A stretch of DNA of 64,000 bases, taken from positions 1,376,947 to 1,440,946 of the forward strand of contig NW_015971543.1 in NCBI RefSeq assembly GCF_000182565.1. The letters are read 5' to 3'. Below are positions 1 through 12,400 of the stretch, piece after piece. Below the pieces are notes generated by a model that made no database searches, was not told the DNA's origin, and saw nothing but the letters and a program-made list of their open reading frames with translations. Origin of the DNA: Spizellomyces punctatus DAOM BR117 (lineage: Eukaryota; Chytridiomycota; Chytridiomycetes; Spizellomycetales; Spizellomycetaceae). The first letter of the stretch is position 1, and every line of letters begins with the position of its first letter. Position numbers and translations under genes: made by a program.

Positions 1-60
1 AGAAGATGAATGATAAAAAAAGCCACGTAATAAAGGGCAAATGTCTTTTTGGGGCTCATG

Positions 61-78
61 CTCTCTCTCTCTCTCTCT
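61..78. repeat. (CT)9 microsatellite
   Basis: Eighteen bases of uninterrupted CT dinucleotides. A second tract of the same length lies at 780-797. Confidence 0.9.
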
Positions 79-779
79 GCCTTTCCCTTTTTTTTAATCC
101 TTCCTTTTAGTAGTTGGAAATCACAAAAATACTTTTTGGATGAATGCAACATGATGCGGATTCTTACACATCTCTCTTTCTGTTGTTTTTTTTGATTGAG
201 CAAAAGGCAATCAGCCTAGAAAGCTTTCTCATTCACATCTGTTCAAAAGAAAACGCCTAAAATAAGAAATTCGGGATCGGGATCAGCAAAAGGGAAAAAG
301 GTTTCCACTCTTCCTCTCGATGGGGAGGCGGAGGGGGCAAAAGACCAACTTGATCACAACCTTTGTCATGGCAAAATGGGGAGCCCCCAATGTCAAAATG
401 TTACCAAGTTAAGCGCTAACCTGGTTGTTTAAACCGACCTTACACTGCAAGGGAAGGAGTTGGGCTTTACAGCAGTTTCCGAGCAAGGAGGATAAAAGAA
501 TCTGGAGATTGATACGCTGTGCGTGTGTGAGATGGAAAGGTTTTCATTTGTTTCCTTTTAGAAAAGCCCATTCCTTCCCACAGCTGTGTATCTCCAAAAA
601 AGAAGGGGGGAGTGAGATGGCTTTTTCTCAACACACACACACCGAGGTCATACTGCTCATCTTTTCCTCCGCAGCTTTTGCTAGACAAATGACACACTTT
701 TGTCTTCCCCAATCCTGAGCCTCTTGAACCCACGGGAACATTTTGTGTCAAAGGATGATAGCATGGCCAAGTATTGTGC

Positions 780-797
780 CTCTCTCTCTCTCTCTGC
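780..797. repeat. (CT)9 microsatellite
   Basis: Second eighteen-base CT tract in the same non-coding flank, about 700 bases from the first. Confidence 0.9.
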
Positions 798-1304
798 AAA
801 CTATCCATGTGACGCATACCACACAAAAGGCCATTTTGCCATACAAAACATGATGCCATGTTGGCAATGACAATAAAGCCCCTTCTGGTTCCTCCAACTC
901 GAGGAGTGCACCCGCCATTCACACACACACACTGGCATAAAGCCCCCCAAATACATTTCGCAAGGCACTGCCAGGCAGATTGAAATCAAAAAAGCCAAAA
1001 ATAAACATATCCAGGGAGGCTTTTTCCAGCCTGGCCCATCTGACACACTCACACACATTTTTGGCGCAGAAGAGAGAGAGACAGAAGGACCGCAATCGAT
1101 CAAACGAGGGCACTCAGCAGGCGGAGCCGTGGCATTTTGCAGAGTGCTTTATTGACCCTGCTTTTTTGGGAGGTTTTTGTGATATCAAGCAACTTGTAAA
1201 GCCATCAAAAACAGATCAAGTACTAGTTATGGCAAGTTGTCAAATGATGATGAAAAGGGTATATCACTTTGCAAACCATGCTTGAACGTCAAAAAAGCCT
1301 TGTG

Positions 1305-2857
1305 TTATTGTCCACCAAAAAACACTTCTTTGTCCTTGACAGTCGTTTCTCGATCCCTAGAAATATATACACATGACGTATCCTGCATGCTTTCACCAAT
1401 CAATGCCCATACGCTCTCCAATGCCTTGCACTCGAATTCAATGACAAAACATTGATCTAAAGAAACCAATTTTCGGGCATCAGCAAGCCCCATTCTCCCG
1501 TGTCCATCTCGGGCTTTTTTTTTTTGCAGCAAAACCTCGTGCCCCAAAGGTCCACACACATTACCTTTCTGCCCTGCGACCGTTTTGATTCGATCGTCTC
1601 CAACATGTCCAAACAAGAGGTTTACATCCCCTGCAGAGTACGTTCGTTCCTTGATCCGGGTAATGGAGACCTGATCTTGGAGCTTCCAAAGGATATGCAG
1701 TGTCACATCCTCTGGTGCAAAAGAGATCATTGTGCGATTCTGGAAAAAATCCCCAATGAAATTGGTTTTTCAAACGTCTCATGTGAGTTTCTGCTCATAA
1801 ATTGCTTGTTTAAAAAAAAAAAAAAAAAAGTGGGTTTGACAAACCTCCTCGTCAGAGCGTCGTGACGGACGACCTAATGCCAATGGTACAATACCCGCAT
1901 GGGTGACGTCCACCTGAACAGTTTCTTGCACGTCCACAGGAAGACGTGGATAATCCTCAGCTTCCTGTTAAACGAGTTGGTCATAAACATCATGCGCTCA
2001 ACAAAAAAAATAACCTTGAACAGAAAAACTCACTAGCGGCGCCTCCAAAGACCAATTCTTTCCCGTCGAGTCATTAAAATCATATACATTACTCCACTCA
2101 TTCCTCAACAGCGGCAGCTTTGCTTGACGGAATTGATCTGAAAAACAACTCCTTTCAACAAACGGCACCGATTTCCCCCATTCACTAATCGAATTAAAAC
2201 CTACCACGCAACCGAGGATAACTATACCGAAAACAACTGAACCGAATCCCAAAAGACGTTTCAATGACAGGCTGCGTTGCGCAATAGAGGGATATACGCA
2301 GAGAGTGACCGTCTCGTAAACTAGACGAACGGCACACATTTCAATTCGTATCGCACCAAGTGCATATGAACGTTTTTTTCTTGCATACCGAAACTGTTGA
2401 CTGGCGACGACCACAGTACAATCCCGACAATCTCTAATAAACACACTTCCTTCGCACGGTGCAATGAAAATAAAACACCGATGACAAGCGTCAATAGTAA
2501 CTTGAGCCGTCCGATCAAAAAGATGGATACTACAATCCTATCATTCTGTCAACACCAAGATTGATATAAACAGATATGGACAGCATACATTACCTCGCAA
2601 TCCTCAATATTAAATGGCATCCCCTCTGGAATAGATCCAGGAGGTTTGACCACATCCTGTTTGACGAGTTTTGAAAACAAAAAGTCTGCGGCATTGTATT
2701 TTGGTGGTGGTGGTGGGACCTCTGGTATAGGTTTCTCTATTTTTTGAGTTGATGTGCATGCCGGTTCTGGTTGTCCCCTCTTTTCCTTTTGTTTGGATTT
2801 GAGATGCAAAAACTCGACGGCTCGTTGAATCCATTGTGGGAGCTTAAGGAATCCCAT
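1305..2857 (-). CDS. RP2: XRP2-like TBCC-domain protein (Arl3 GAP)
   Basis: Exons on the minus strand: 2857-2594, 2537-2389, 2320-2205, 2137-2034, 1964-1845, 1739-1305, giving about 395 residues (human XRP2: 350). The middle holds the tubulin-cofactor-C/C-CAP beta-helix with SVFIRDCRDC, then SQQFR, then YCATQPVIETS. The Arg of QQFR (near residue 138) matches the XRP2 arginine finger. The NEWSNVYDF stretch and an NDPK-like C-terminal part follow the XRP2 order. The chosen start gives MGFLK, a potential N-myristoylation site as in XRP2; an in-frame ATG lies 17 codons upstream at 2908. The family is the GTPase-activating protein for Arl3 and releases lipidated cargo into cilia, so it points to a flagellated organism. 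The last exon contains a possible 51-base intron (1514-1564) that keeps the frame whether or not it is spliced. Confidence 0.9.
1812..1829. repeat. Poly-A/T tract inside XRP2 intron
   Basis: Run of 18 A on the plus strand, i.e. poly-T in the sense of the XRP2 gene, inside its last clear intron (1740-1844). That intron ends in a good pyrimidine-rich acceptor. Confidence 0.8.
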
Positions 2858-3499
2858 TATTGGGAGTTTTATTTTTTTTGATATTGGTAAAGAAACCGTG
2901 GCTATCAAAACCTGCCTTGAAACTTTGGAAATGGCCCTCTTTGGGCCACAATTTTGTTTGCAGAACTAGACGTCTTTACCTATCTTGGTCTTGCACAGGC
3001 TGGGCTATTCACACCAGACCATATGAGCAATGTTATCAGGATAAATACATCACAAACTGACGATAGATATAGGGAGTACTTCATTTTTTTCGTCAACTTT
3101 GCAACATCAGTCAACACAAGGTTCCATCCTTTCACTATCCTATCTCGTCTCTTCACTACGGTTAAACAACAATCCAAGCGCTTTTTTATTTCGCCCTCTC
3201 ACACTTCTATACATATTTGTGAACGCAAACGACATTCACAATATTCACCGAGTAGGTCTATAACGCGAAATGTTCACGCCCCATTTGGGACACCCGACAG
3301 TCGGAATACAAAAAGAGTCTACACAACGGGCCAGGCGTCAAAAGAGTCTCTCTAATTGTAGTAAATATATATACGTCTATGATTACAATGAAAAAAAAAA
3401 AAAGATGTATGCATCTATGCACATGACAAAAATTCCAAATAACTGCTCCAAAGGTCGGAAAAACGACAAGCAAAAAAAATTCCACAACAGCAACCCTTT

Positions 3500-5002
3500 T
3501 TAGACACGCCAACGGGAAGACGTGCCACTGAGAGCCGGCGCAAGCGTTAACCCACTCTCATCCTCCTCAGAAGCCTCACCCCGAAACTCCCGTCGATGGC
3601 CAATGTCTTCTCGCTCACGTTCACCTCTTCGTCGAGGTTCTCCTTTCCCCAGCATGGGCTTAACAGTCTCCTCAAGAGCCTCATCCGGAACAAACTCGGG
3701 TGAGACTTGTGGAGCACTACGACGTGACGATGGGTTATTCGCTTCCCATTCCTTATAAGTATGATAAACCTGGAACCCGACTTCAATCATGATGAGAATA
3801 ATGATTCCCCATTCCAGTCCGGTAGAGTGTTTTGTGTGGAGGTGACTGCGAATGACTTCAGTCAACTCATTTGCATAGTCTAATTTTTTATTAAAGACGG
3901 CGATCCGCGGTCGGACGTCCAGGTTACGCGATATTCGGTCAAATATGTCTTCCATTTTGGCACTCGACCAGCAAAAATCGGGAGAGTCGAGGAGTTCACC
4001 GTGGAGGTTTAGATGACCTCGTAGAGAAAAGAGTTCACCAAGGTTTTGTAGCACGGCTGCACGGCTGAGCGGAAGTTTTTTGCCTTGCAAGAGGACTTGA
4101 GGGATGTGACGGTTCTTTTCCAAATGCTTTTCAAGCATTTCCTCAAGTGCAGCCAACTTTACGGATCGCGCCAGACCAGACGAGTATGCTAATCTCGCTT
4201 GATGTGCGGGGAGAGAGTTGCCAATAATGATAGTATCAGCGGTGAGTCCTCCAGCCCTATTGATACAACGTTAATAAAATACAAAAACCCAGCATATAAT
4301 AGCATGTAAACTCACTGGTCAAGATCCACACAATAATGAAACCACTCAGTTTCTGCTTCCTTGTACGGATTAATCTCCACCTGCTTCACCAAACGCAACA
4401 AGGCCGCATTCTGCGCATCCGTCGCACCCCACGTCGCAAACGTTCCATCCCGAAATATAAACGCTTCTGCGTCATGTCCTGCTGAACTAGAAATCGACTC
4501 TGATGGGTTCACAAGACGAATATGATACACATCATCGGCAATGAAGGGAAGTAAAAGGTATTTCCTCTGCAAGAGAGGTAAGAGAGTCGTAAAGTTGTAA
4601 TTTTCAGCGGTGCAGTAGGCGGTGGCTCGCATTCCTTCGTCCATAGGCGGTACCACAACAGATGGCTGCCCAGATTCTTCTCTTCCAACATCCCGCACTC
4701 CCTTCTTTTTTTTTGCTCTCCAATTGGGACCTGAAGGGCGGTTGTCCTCTACCCGTGGGTTAGCTCCAATCCGGATAATTGGAGAAGTTGTAAAGGCACG
4801 GCTTAATCGCTGTTGGACCGGACGTTGAACATGTAGTTCACATGCTCGTCGCAGTGATGGAGAGAATGCCTATGAAAACGTAAATAAAAGGCATTCAAGA
4901 CACAATTAACAGGCATGAAAGATGAATGGATCTTACCTTTTGCGAGCTCTGGCAGACTAGTCTTTTGAGTCCGCCAAGCATTCTTGGTTTGATTGAAGCC
5001 AT
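3500..5002 (-). CDS. RMND1/RMD1 family (DUF155) mitochondrial protein
   Basis: Exons 5002-4937, 4869-4316, 4256-3500; 458 residues. The N-terminus is Arg/Leu/Ser-rich and ends in a basic stretch with RAFTTSPI, typical of a mitochondrial presequence. The DUF155 core follows: AFIFRDGTFATWG, then LAYSSGLARSVKLAALEE, NLGELFSLRGHLNLHGELLD, PDFCWSS, and the C-terminal segment LEWGIIILIMIEVGF, which is the family's membrane anchor. RMND1 supports mitochondrial translation at the inner membrane; the yeast relatives are Rmd1/Rmd8. An Arg/Glu-rich tail of about 60 residues extends past the anchor. The start was chosen because only this frame joins exon 2 through the GTAAG donor; a longer overlapping ORF starting further upstream (5156) hits a stop after the same splice. 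Confidence 0.88.
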
Positions 5003-5352
5003 TTGGTTTTTTCAATTCAAAAGGAGAAGAGGTGCTTGCTTTGTCAAAGATCTTAAGGTCGCAAGCCCCTAGCAACCGATGACACACCGGTATCCATGAA
5101 CGCGCTGCTGCTATCACGATTTCAATCATGACGTGTAAATCCGATATTTGGTTCAAGACCAGAGGATCCAGCCCAAAAAAACGTGTGAAATATATTTACA
5201 AACATAAAGGGGTATATACTTTATCTCAAAACCAAAACCTTCCACCAGTACAGAGTTTTGCACAAAAAAATAGGGTTGTGAGACAAACAAAAATGTACAT
5301 CAGCAAAAAAAAGCTCAAAACTGCTATATGCGTTCAAGCATTGCAATGGATA
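5003..5352. other. Intergenic, RMND1 promoter side
   Basis: About 350 bases between the 3' end of the F-box/LRR gene and the RMND1 start, both on the minus strand. No gene or clear regulatory element was seen. Confidence 0.5.
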
Positions 5353-6852
5353 TCAAGTGATATTCCACTGGTTCCTCAAAGCTTCCACATCCTTCACCAC
5401 AAACTGATCACCCTTCTCCACCGCAAAGGATCTGACAAAAGTCGACACCAGACCTTTGCACTCTGCAGAAAAGGATATGGTCGAAAGGTTGGGAGCACGG
5501 TCCAAGATGAGTTTTAGACCAGGAGGTTCGACCGTAATCCGCGACTGGAGTTCGACATGCGTCAAGGCAGGAAAGGATTGTACCGGGCCTGAAGCAGAAC
5601 CAGATTGCGTCCCAATGTTCATGTTAACATATGTCCCATTGGGGCCCTCCTCACTCACATCCCCACCTCTGACTTCCCCACCCACAAGCACAATTCGCTC
5701 TACAACCTGCCCACAACTTCCAGCCAATATTTCCATTCCAGTCTCATCCAGTTCGCACACTTCCAGTCTGAGTACCTTGAGTCTATCCAATTTCGCAAGA
5801 CGGAACCACCAAGCGAGGGAACATCCAACGAGATGCAAACTGCGGAGATTGGGACAGCAACTTGTAAGGAGGTACAAGTGGGACGCCCACGGGTTTAAAA
5901 GGCCCCGACTGGGAGATTGCGGGTCGGTGGTACCCGTGAAGCAGAGGTCACGAACAGTGTGGGTGTATGAAGGCCTTGGAGGTGTCCGAAAAAATGACGG
6001 AAAATGGTGCGTGGTCATGATGGGGGACGTGTGCAATAAAAGCGACGCTGTGGTGCGGGTCAACAATGTTGCAATGTCGAGTGTGCAATATATCGCAATC
6101 ACAACTGAATATAAACAAAAAAGGTTAGCGTTGGCAATCTCGCTCTCCAACAAATGCAAACGTGTCTCACCTAAAAATGGAACAGTATAGAACAAAACCA
6201 TGAACCAAGCCAAGACGACTGCATACCCAACTCCCAAAAGACATCTCGCTTCTGGCACCAATCTTAAAAAATGTCGGCCAAACAAAATCATCGTTGCCGT
6301 TCTATAAAACAGCGGCATCCGGCCACCGTATGCCAAGAACGTATGTAGGTTCGCAAGCGACGTAATTTCATGGCGACGGCGAGCAATAGCCGCCTGAGCT
6401 ATCCGGGACAAAAAAGGTGACGGTGTTTGAAGGAGGTGGGCGAGGTCTTGAGGTGGGAGGTACGACGCAATCTATCATATTTTCACCACGTTCAGCCCCA
6501 AAACTGTGCATTGCAAAAGTTACTTGAACCAACGCCGAATTACCTGATGTAAAACCTCGGGAGGTAAATCCACCAACTTTGCATGAGGTACCAACTTCTG
6601 TTTCTTTTCCCTCCTTCCCCACACTCTACTCAAAATGCTCTTCTTTTTGACATGTCGTCGTCGGTGCTTGACAATTTCACCTTCGTAAAATTGCCACATG
6701 CGACTAAGCGCAATCCAACTCTTGACCCATTGTCTAAATTCACCGGGTGTGCGAATATGTGGCGGGGGGAGCGTACTTGTCAATTCTGATGAATCCACTG
6801 AACGAGGGTCAACGTCAGTCCCTTCAGTCGGTGAAAGGACGCGGAGTTTCAT
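5353..6852 (-). CDS. F-box / leucine-rich-repeat protein
   Basis: Exons 6852-6544, 6471-6171, 6104-5353; 453 residues. A charged N-terminus is followed by the F-box, rebuilt across the first splice as LVDLPPEVLHQIASYLPPQD near residue 95. A hydrophobic region follows, then Leu-rich repeats such as LRSLHLVGC, LKVLRLEVCELD and THVELQS. By family logic it is a substrate receptor of an SCF ubiquitin ligase, with the F-box binding Skp1 and the repeats binding the target. The second intron (66 bases) is a multiple of three with no stop, so a retained-intron isoform would stay in frame. The hydrophobic stretch after the F-box is unusual. The target is unknown. Confidence 0.8.
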
Positions 6853-7403
6853 TGTGGCGGATAAATGATTGCTTGTTCAAATGTCTTCCGGAATCAGTGA
6901 GAAAGGATGAGGTACTGAGATAGGTATAAAGGAGGTTGAAATGTACTTGAAAGCAAAACCAAGACGAAACGACATTGTCAATGGAAGAAAGCTGGTGTTT
7001 AAAGGGGAGGCGGGGTCGCTTACCCTCGCACACTCTTTGAACACACCCGATGACAAAGTGTGGTTTGTGTGCGGGTCAGTTGATGCAATGAGTGTTGCTA
7101 ACATTAAACGCGTTTGTGGCACAGCAAGGTTTAGCCACTTGTCTCTTCGTCATTCTTCTTCTTCTTCTTTCTCCGCTTCCTTTTGCTTGGTCTTTCTCTC
7201 GTCATTCTTTTCTTTTTTTATTTCTTGATCGCAGAACATTGATGACAGCAATGGCATATGCAAGGAAAGAAAGACATAAGGATACTGGTACTAGTACTGG
7301 ACCTTTACAATTACAACGGTATCGACAAGAAAATATCCCCTCCCAACCACCTCATCCAAACCAACAAAATAAACTGCGCACTACTTTTGTACATAAAAAG
7401 TCT
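6853..7403. other. Intergenic between two minus-strand genes
   Basis: 551 bases upstream of the F-box/LRR start and beyond the stop of the coiled-coil gene. It contains pyrimidine-rich runs (about 7150-7220). No supported gene. Confidence 0.5.
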
Positions 7404-9083
7404 TTACAGCGGCACAATCCACTCCTTGCCTCTAGACGGCTTGGAGAGCCAGTTCCTCATCTGGTTAACAGCCCAATGAACATTGTTGAGCGTTCCGTAA
7501 ACTGCCATGAACCTAATATGGGTGCTTTGCTCGTCTCGCGGCATCATGTGCAGAATCCTGTTGCGTTGCTCTTCGGTACACTTGTGGTTGATAAAGAAAA
7601 AGTATTCTTCTGGCTCAGCGCTAAAGATCACATTGGTAGACGTTGAGGCCATGACGTTGGGTAAAATGCTGGCGATGAGAAGACCGCATCCGTGATGGTT
7701 GATGGCAAACAAGTGGCCAGTTCTGAAAAATCAATCCAAAGTTAGTAAGGTAATCTAGCTTTGAAAATGTTTGAATTGAACGTACGTTTCGTTGCTCATG
7801 GTGGTTACCCTGGCCTGAACATCCGCAAGGTTGGTGTTCAGGGTCATCAGGACATTTCCAAAGTTTTGGTGCTCGCGTTGTGCGATTTCCTATGATGGCG
7901 CAAGATGTTAGAAAACATAATCCATAATCAAACAGCATTGCCCCAAAACAGATACTATACCTGTATAGTCGTAAGCTGGTTTTGGGTGGTGTGCTAACAA
8001 AAAAACCAAATCGTCATCAGTAAGAACACATTATCGAAGAGGGATACCGCGAGCTAGCTCGTACCTGCATCCAACCGATCTGGTTGCGGATTTCCCCCAT
8101 GCTTGCACTCATTTGATCCACCGTTTCATTTAACCTCTCATGGGTACGAACCCACTGCCTCTCTGCATTGTTCAGTCTCTGCAAGCGAAGAGCGATGAAT
8201 GATATCTTGGTGGCTTTATGCAACTGAGATACACGAAACTCACCTCATTGATCTGTTCATTTTGGGCGTTCAAAGCCGTAACCTGCCGGCTCTGATCTGT
8301 CAAACTTTCAGTGTTTGCGACGACCTGATAGAGCACAACAGATTAAGAAACAAGTTGAACCATGACAAAGATTATGGCTGGCAAAGATACCTGGGCTTCC
8401 AAATGTTCAACACGGGCCGCCAAGTCGACGATAGAGTCTTCATGTCGGGTGAAATTTTCCGCGCTCAGCTTTGAAAGCGTCTTGATATGAGTCGTGACCT
8501 TTTAAAATGAAATAGTTTAACACAATAGTGAATATCAGATATGCATGACTTGAGTGTACATCAAAGAGGATGGCCACAACGTCGCGGGGAGCAGGTGCCG
8601 CGTCGTCTTCAGTGTCATCGTCGTCCTCCTCATCCTCGGAGACAGATGCGCTAGAACCAGCTTTAGGACACCTGCAAACATGTCAGAAAGTGAGACACAA
8701 AAGATTGCACCCCTGGACAAAGCGAAACATCAACCTACTTCATGCTACGTATCATTGCATTAGCGATGGATTCTTTGAGTTGCCGAGTCTTGCTCCGGGT
8801 ATAGCCCTTGGTTTTGACGCCCCAGTACGCGGCGAGTGCTCGTAATTCGGTAGCGGTGAGGTCGTCGTCGCCGAGAAGTTCGGAAAGTGTGACCTCCTCA
8901 GGATGAAAGGTGATGCATTCCTTCTAAGAAAAAAAAAAATCCAAAAATCAGCAACAGGACAAACGGGTTTGCTTGAACAACAACTGGATATACAAAACAT
9001 ACCTTAATTTTCTTCATTGTAGCAATGGCATCTTCGGCGTCGGGTGAGGCTGCCCTCTTCTTTCCTTTCCTGTCGACAGTCAT
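7404..9083 (-). CDS. Coiled-coil protein with SAP-like segment, unknown function
   Basis: Nine exons: 9083-9003, 8923-8739, 8671-8560, 8498-8391, 8324-8244, 8178-8065, 7993-7961, 7889-7786, 7722-7404; 378 residues. Every junction is a GT-AG pair and the whole closes in frame. Order: basic Lys/Arg-rich N-terminus; a SAP/HeH-like helix pair (LTATELRALAAYWGVK, about residues 45-85); an acidic Glu/Asp run; a long heptad-rich coiled coil (about 125-280) including VDLAARVEHLEAQ; and a C-terminal globular part of about 110 residues with NHHGCGLLIASILP and FFFINHKCTEEQR. I do not recognise the C-terminal domain. A nuclear or chromatin role is only a guess from the SAP-like and basic parts. Seven of the introns are 61-71 bases. 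Confidence 0.75.
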
Positions 9084-9267
9084 GATTGAACCAAAGAATG
9101 AAATGAAGCGAGAAGCGAGGGATGGAATGCAAGCGACGAGCGAACGAATGCGGTAACACGGATGAATGAATAAGGCCACACGAAAAAAAGTAACGAATGT
9201 AGGGAAAACGAAATAATAGCACACGCAAGCGAACGAATGAAAAAAAAAACACTAAAACTCTACAAAG

Positions 9268-9327
9268 AAACGAACGAACGAACGAACAAAAACCCGAACG
9301 AACGAACAAATGCACGAATGAACGAAA
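9268..9327. repeat. Imperfect (CGAA)n tetranucleotide repeat
   Basis: A 60-base tract dominated by CGAA units with small interruptions, in the 5' leader region of the coiled-coil gene. Confidence 0.8.
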
Positions 9328-9420
9328 CGCCCAACCCAACGACACAAAAGCAGAAATGCAATGAAAAAATAACGAAACGATGGTAGAAGAAAGCTGGGGG
9401 GGAGAGAAAACCGATGCGCC

Positions 9421-9427
9421 TTTTATA
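9421..9427 (-). promoter_or_regulatory. TATA box of the coiled-coil gene
   Basis: On the minus strand the sequence reads TATAAAA followed by GGC. It lies about 340 bases upstream of the ATG at 9083, so the 5' leader would be about 300 bases and would contain the CGAA repeat. Confidence 0.5.
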
Positions 9428-12400
9428 TGTGGCCCGCCTAGATCCCCCTGCGTGGGACTGCAAGAGACATTTTCGGACTCGGTCCCCCAACGCGAAAGAT
9501 AGTACTTTCTCCAATGCCACCACATTCACTAATCATGTCCTGAAATCAACCATACATCTTGCACACCTTTACAGTCCGGATATCGGACAGAAACAGTAAC
9601 ACGCTTTCCGTAATGTGGGGCACAGTTCAACACTTTTGATTTCCCTCCCAAAAAAAATAAAACCCTTGTGAGCTTTTCTTCCTGGGGTTAATTTGGGCAA
9701 GAATTTAGGGATGTGGAGAAGTTACTTTGTCCCATATCCCACACGTGTAAGAAACCCGAGAAACTACACTTTTTTTGTTGCAACCCATCTGGGCCGTACT
9801 TATAGCGTTACTTTTGCAACATGCTTTCATCCATCGTCATTCCGACTTTGCCGTGTTTCATCTTTTCAGGTTTTTGCCATCATTTCATATTCCCTGGGGT
9901 TTGTTTTTTGCCTACTCTGGAAATCGAGAGATCCTGGGAGGGGGGTGTGAGTGAGCACGCGTATACAAAGGCTCGGCTGATGGACGTTTGACCCTGGGTA
10001 TTCTCCCCATGATATTTTGAACATGATATACAATCTCTTGTCGAGTGTATGTAGACTCATGAACGATACATGTGTGTTATTATGAAACCGTGAATTCCCA
10101 ATATCGCTACTTTTCTTTTCCTATGCTTTATGGTGAGTTCGATGCAAGTCCAAATGTCACTTAATTCGCCGGATGTGCCATTATTTTTCTTGCATTTTTG
10201 TCCTTTTGTCTTGTTCTCTTATTTTGGTTTCTTGCTGTACAGTATATTTACCCCTTTTCGGTGGACCTACGCAGGTTTTTCCATTTGCGGCTCAATGACG
10301 TCCCTTGTTCAGAGACATTGTTGTTCAACACTCGTCATTCAGTCGTTTCTTTTTGCAAGGATAGGAATTATGGTTTCTGATAATTTCATACAGAAATCTA
10401 ATCATGCACCTCGATAAAATCTGTAAAAAACTTTGCCCCCTCCTGCCTTGTAGATGCAAAGATTTATTGTTTTCGCTGCACGGTGCTTGGGTAGAAGCTC
10501 TTTGAGATCCTACCTATTACATGTAGCAGCCAACTGTGGACTCTGGCACTGGTTTTTGGTTCTCGTTTTGTGATAGCTTTAATCGGAGAAGCAAGCGAGA
10601 TACCAATCTCCGGGATCAAAAAGTTTCTGTAATAGCAAAAGAGGAGAACCAAGGCAATCATTACTAGGAGCTTGCTTGTGTCATAAAGGAAGAGAAATGT
10701 CGATGTAGCGTTGTCAAGCCCAAATCCAATCGATGAAATGTAATTATTCAAGTCTTCAATTTCCGTTCTGCGGGACCACGTTGGTCTTCACTTCAACTAT
10801 CTAAACTGTGATTGGGACAAAGAGGCATTGGATACTAACATCCGGTCGAAGCATTGTATGAATATTCACGATTTTCTGTTGGTGATCGTAATCTAGCATT
10901 TGAGATTCATGATATCCCATAGCCGACACACTTTATGATCGCCAGTTGCATGTATGTTACCAACCAAATGCAAACCTGCGATGATGACTCCTTGTTCCGG
11001 TATCGGTGCTGGTTTTAGTTTTGCGATTCGCGATACTTACAGCCCAACGCAATTGCATGGTCAGTAATGATCCAGCATGGACTTTTACTGCCAGCCGTTG
11101 ATATCCTGATTATCTGATAACCCCAGTATCAGCTAGCAGCTTCTCTTATACTTTTCTATATCGGTTTGTCCTGTTACTTTTCAGTATCATTGAAATGCAA
11201 TTGATGCAAAAACAAAAGTCGACTCGTGCGGGGTTGAATGAGAGTTTTTTACTTCAGCATCGCGTAATCATTGTGCTCGTGATTTTTCAAGTTGCTCCTC
11301 CAAGTATTGCTCAGCACTTGTAATGTAAGTACACTAAGGCATATGTTGCATATGCAAACTCTGGCAAATGTTCTTGTAGCCTACAATGAAAGTAGCCAAT
11401 ATTTTTTATAATTAATCGGGAGCCACACCATGATAATTATGTACGGCGGAAGTTATAAAGTGCACTATCGAATCAAGCCGCCTAAAGTTATACTTTTTTG
11501 AATGCATAGTGTTACCCAATACAAATTGTCACCAGTTACTGTAAGCTTGAGTTTCCTGGATCTGCTAAGCATCAGCCCAACGCTGCGAATGCACGGTTGC
11601 TTGGTATAGCAGTAAAGACTGGGCAAATTGCATTTAGTGCAATGCCATAACTTTGACTGAACTGAACGAATGTTAAACAGTGACGGAGAGTAACCGAAAA
11701 TCATAATTGACAGTATTTTTGTGCGTACGTATTCCGGTCAAAGCTAGGACATGGCGGCAAATATGGCACAGATAATGACATGAGTCTCCGCTGAGGGAAA
11801 ATCACTGGACAGGAGGCTTCAGCAATCAGGCTTCGACTGATTGCGTATTTTGACAATTAGCGAACCTCGTTTTTACTATGCAGCATCTCCGCCGGTCAAA
11901 CGGGGGAAAAGTCAAGCCATGTGGAGCTCCGCTCTCTCAGGGCCCACGTCCGGCGGAGTACTTTTGCAAGTAACTGGGGGCATTTTGTGATGGCAATGAC
12001 TTCACACTGCATGGCTTAGTCGCGCGATTGTCCCGCGATCTCTTCGCTTTTTTAAACATTTCAACCTTTAATGAGTGTGCTGATATTGTCTTGTTGATTT
12101 TTTGAAGCAAGTTACGTAGGTTATTGCCGGCATTTTTACCCTTGGTGCCGGATAGTTGGGTTATGCCTTTATGTCATGCCACAAATTGTTCGTGTTGGTC
12201 GGACCTTTTGTTTTTTGTCCTTTGCAATTGCACCCACGTTCTCCCACCTCCTGTACTGTTCGTCATAATGGAAAAGCTCCGGATTGCACATCATGCCAAA
12301 AGCCTAGCGCCCATGTCAACTTTACACACCTCCGTCTCCTGGCTAGGCATCGGTTGTTACATGACTGTGCCATGTTAACGTCATTTCGTCCACGTTTTCC

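Larger units (their letters stand above)
1..1304. other. Non-coding flank with CT repeats
   Basis: No convincing gene. Short open frames occur on both strands, but they are low-complexity and lack splice-consistent partners or recognisable motifs. The stretch carries two (CT)9 tracts, several short AC runs and oligo-A/T runs, as expected of intergenic DNA. It lies beyond the 3' end of the XRP2-like gene. Confidence 0.5.

Noticed and set aside
467-928. 153-codon minus-strand frame with repeats
   Set aside because: Low-complexity composition driven by CT/AC repeats, no domain, and no splice partners.
1500-1865. 121-codon plus-strand frame opposite XRP2
   Set aside because: It is the antisense shadow of XRP2 coding exons and runs into a poly-A intron tract.
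4803-5156. Long N-terminal ORF as the start of RMND1
   Set aside because: After the GTAAG donor its phase gives a stop in exon 2; the overlapping frame starting at 5002 closes correctly.
10464-10751. Hydrophobic 95-codon minus-strand frame
   Set aside because: No recognisable family, and a stop just upstream with no plausible splice acceptor.
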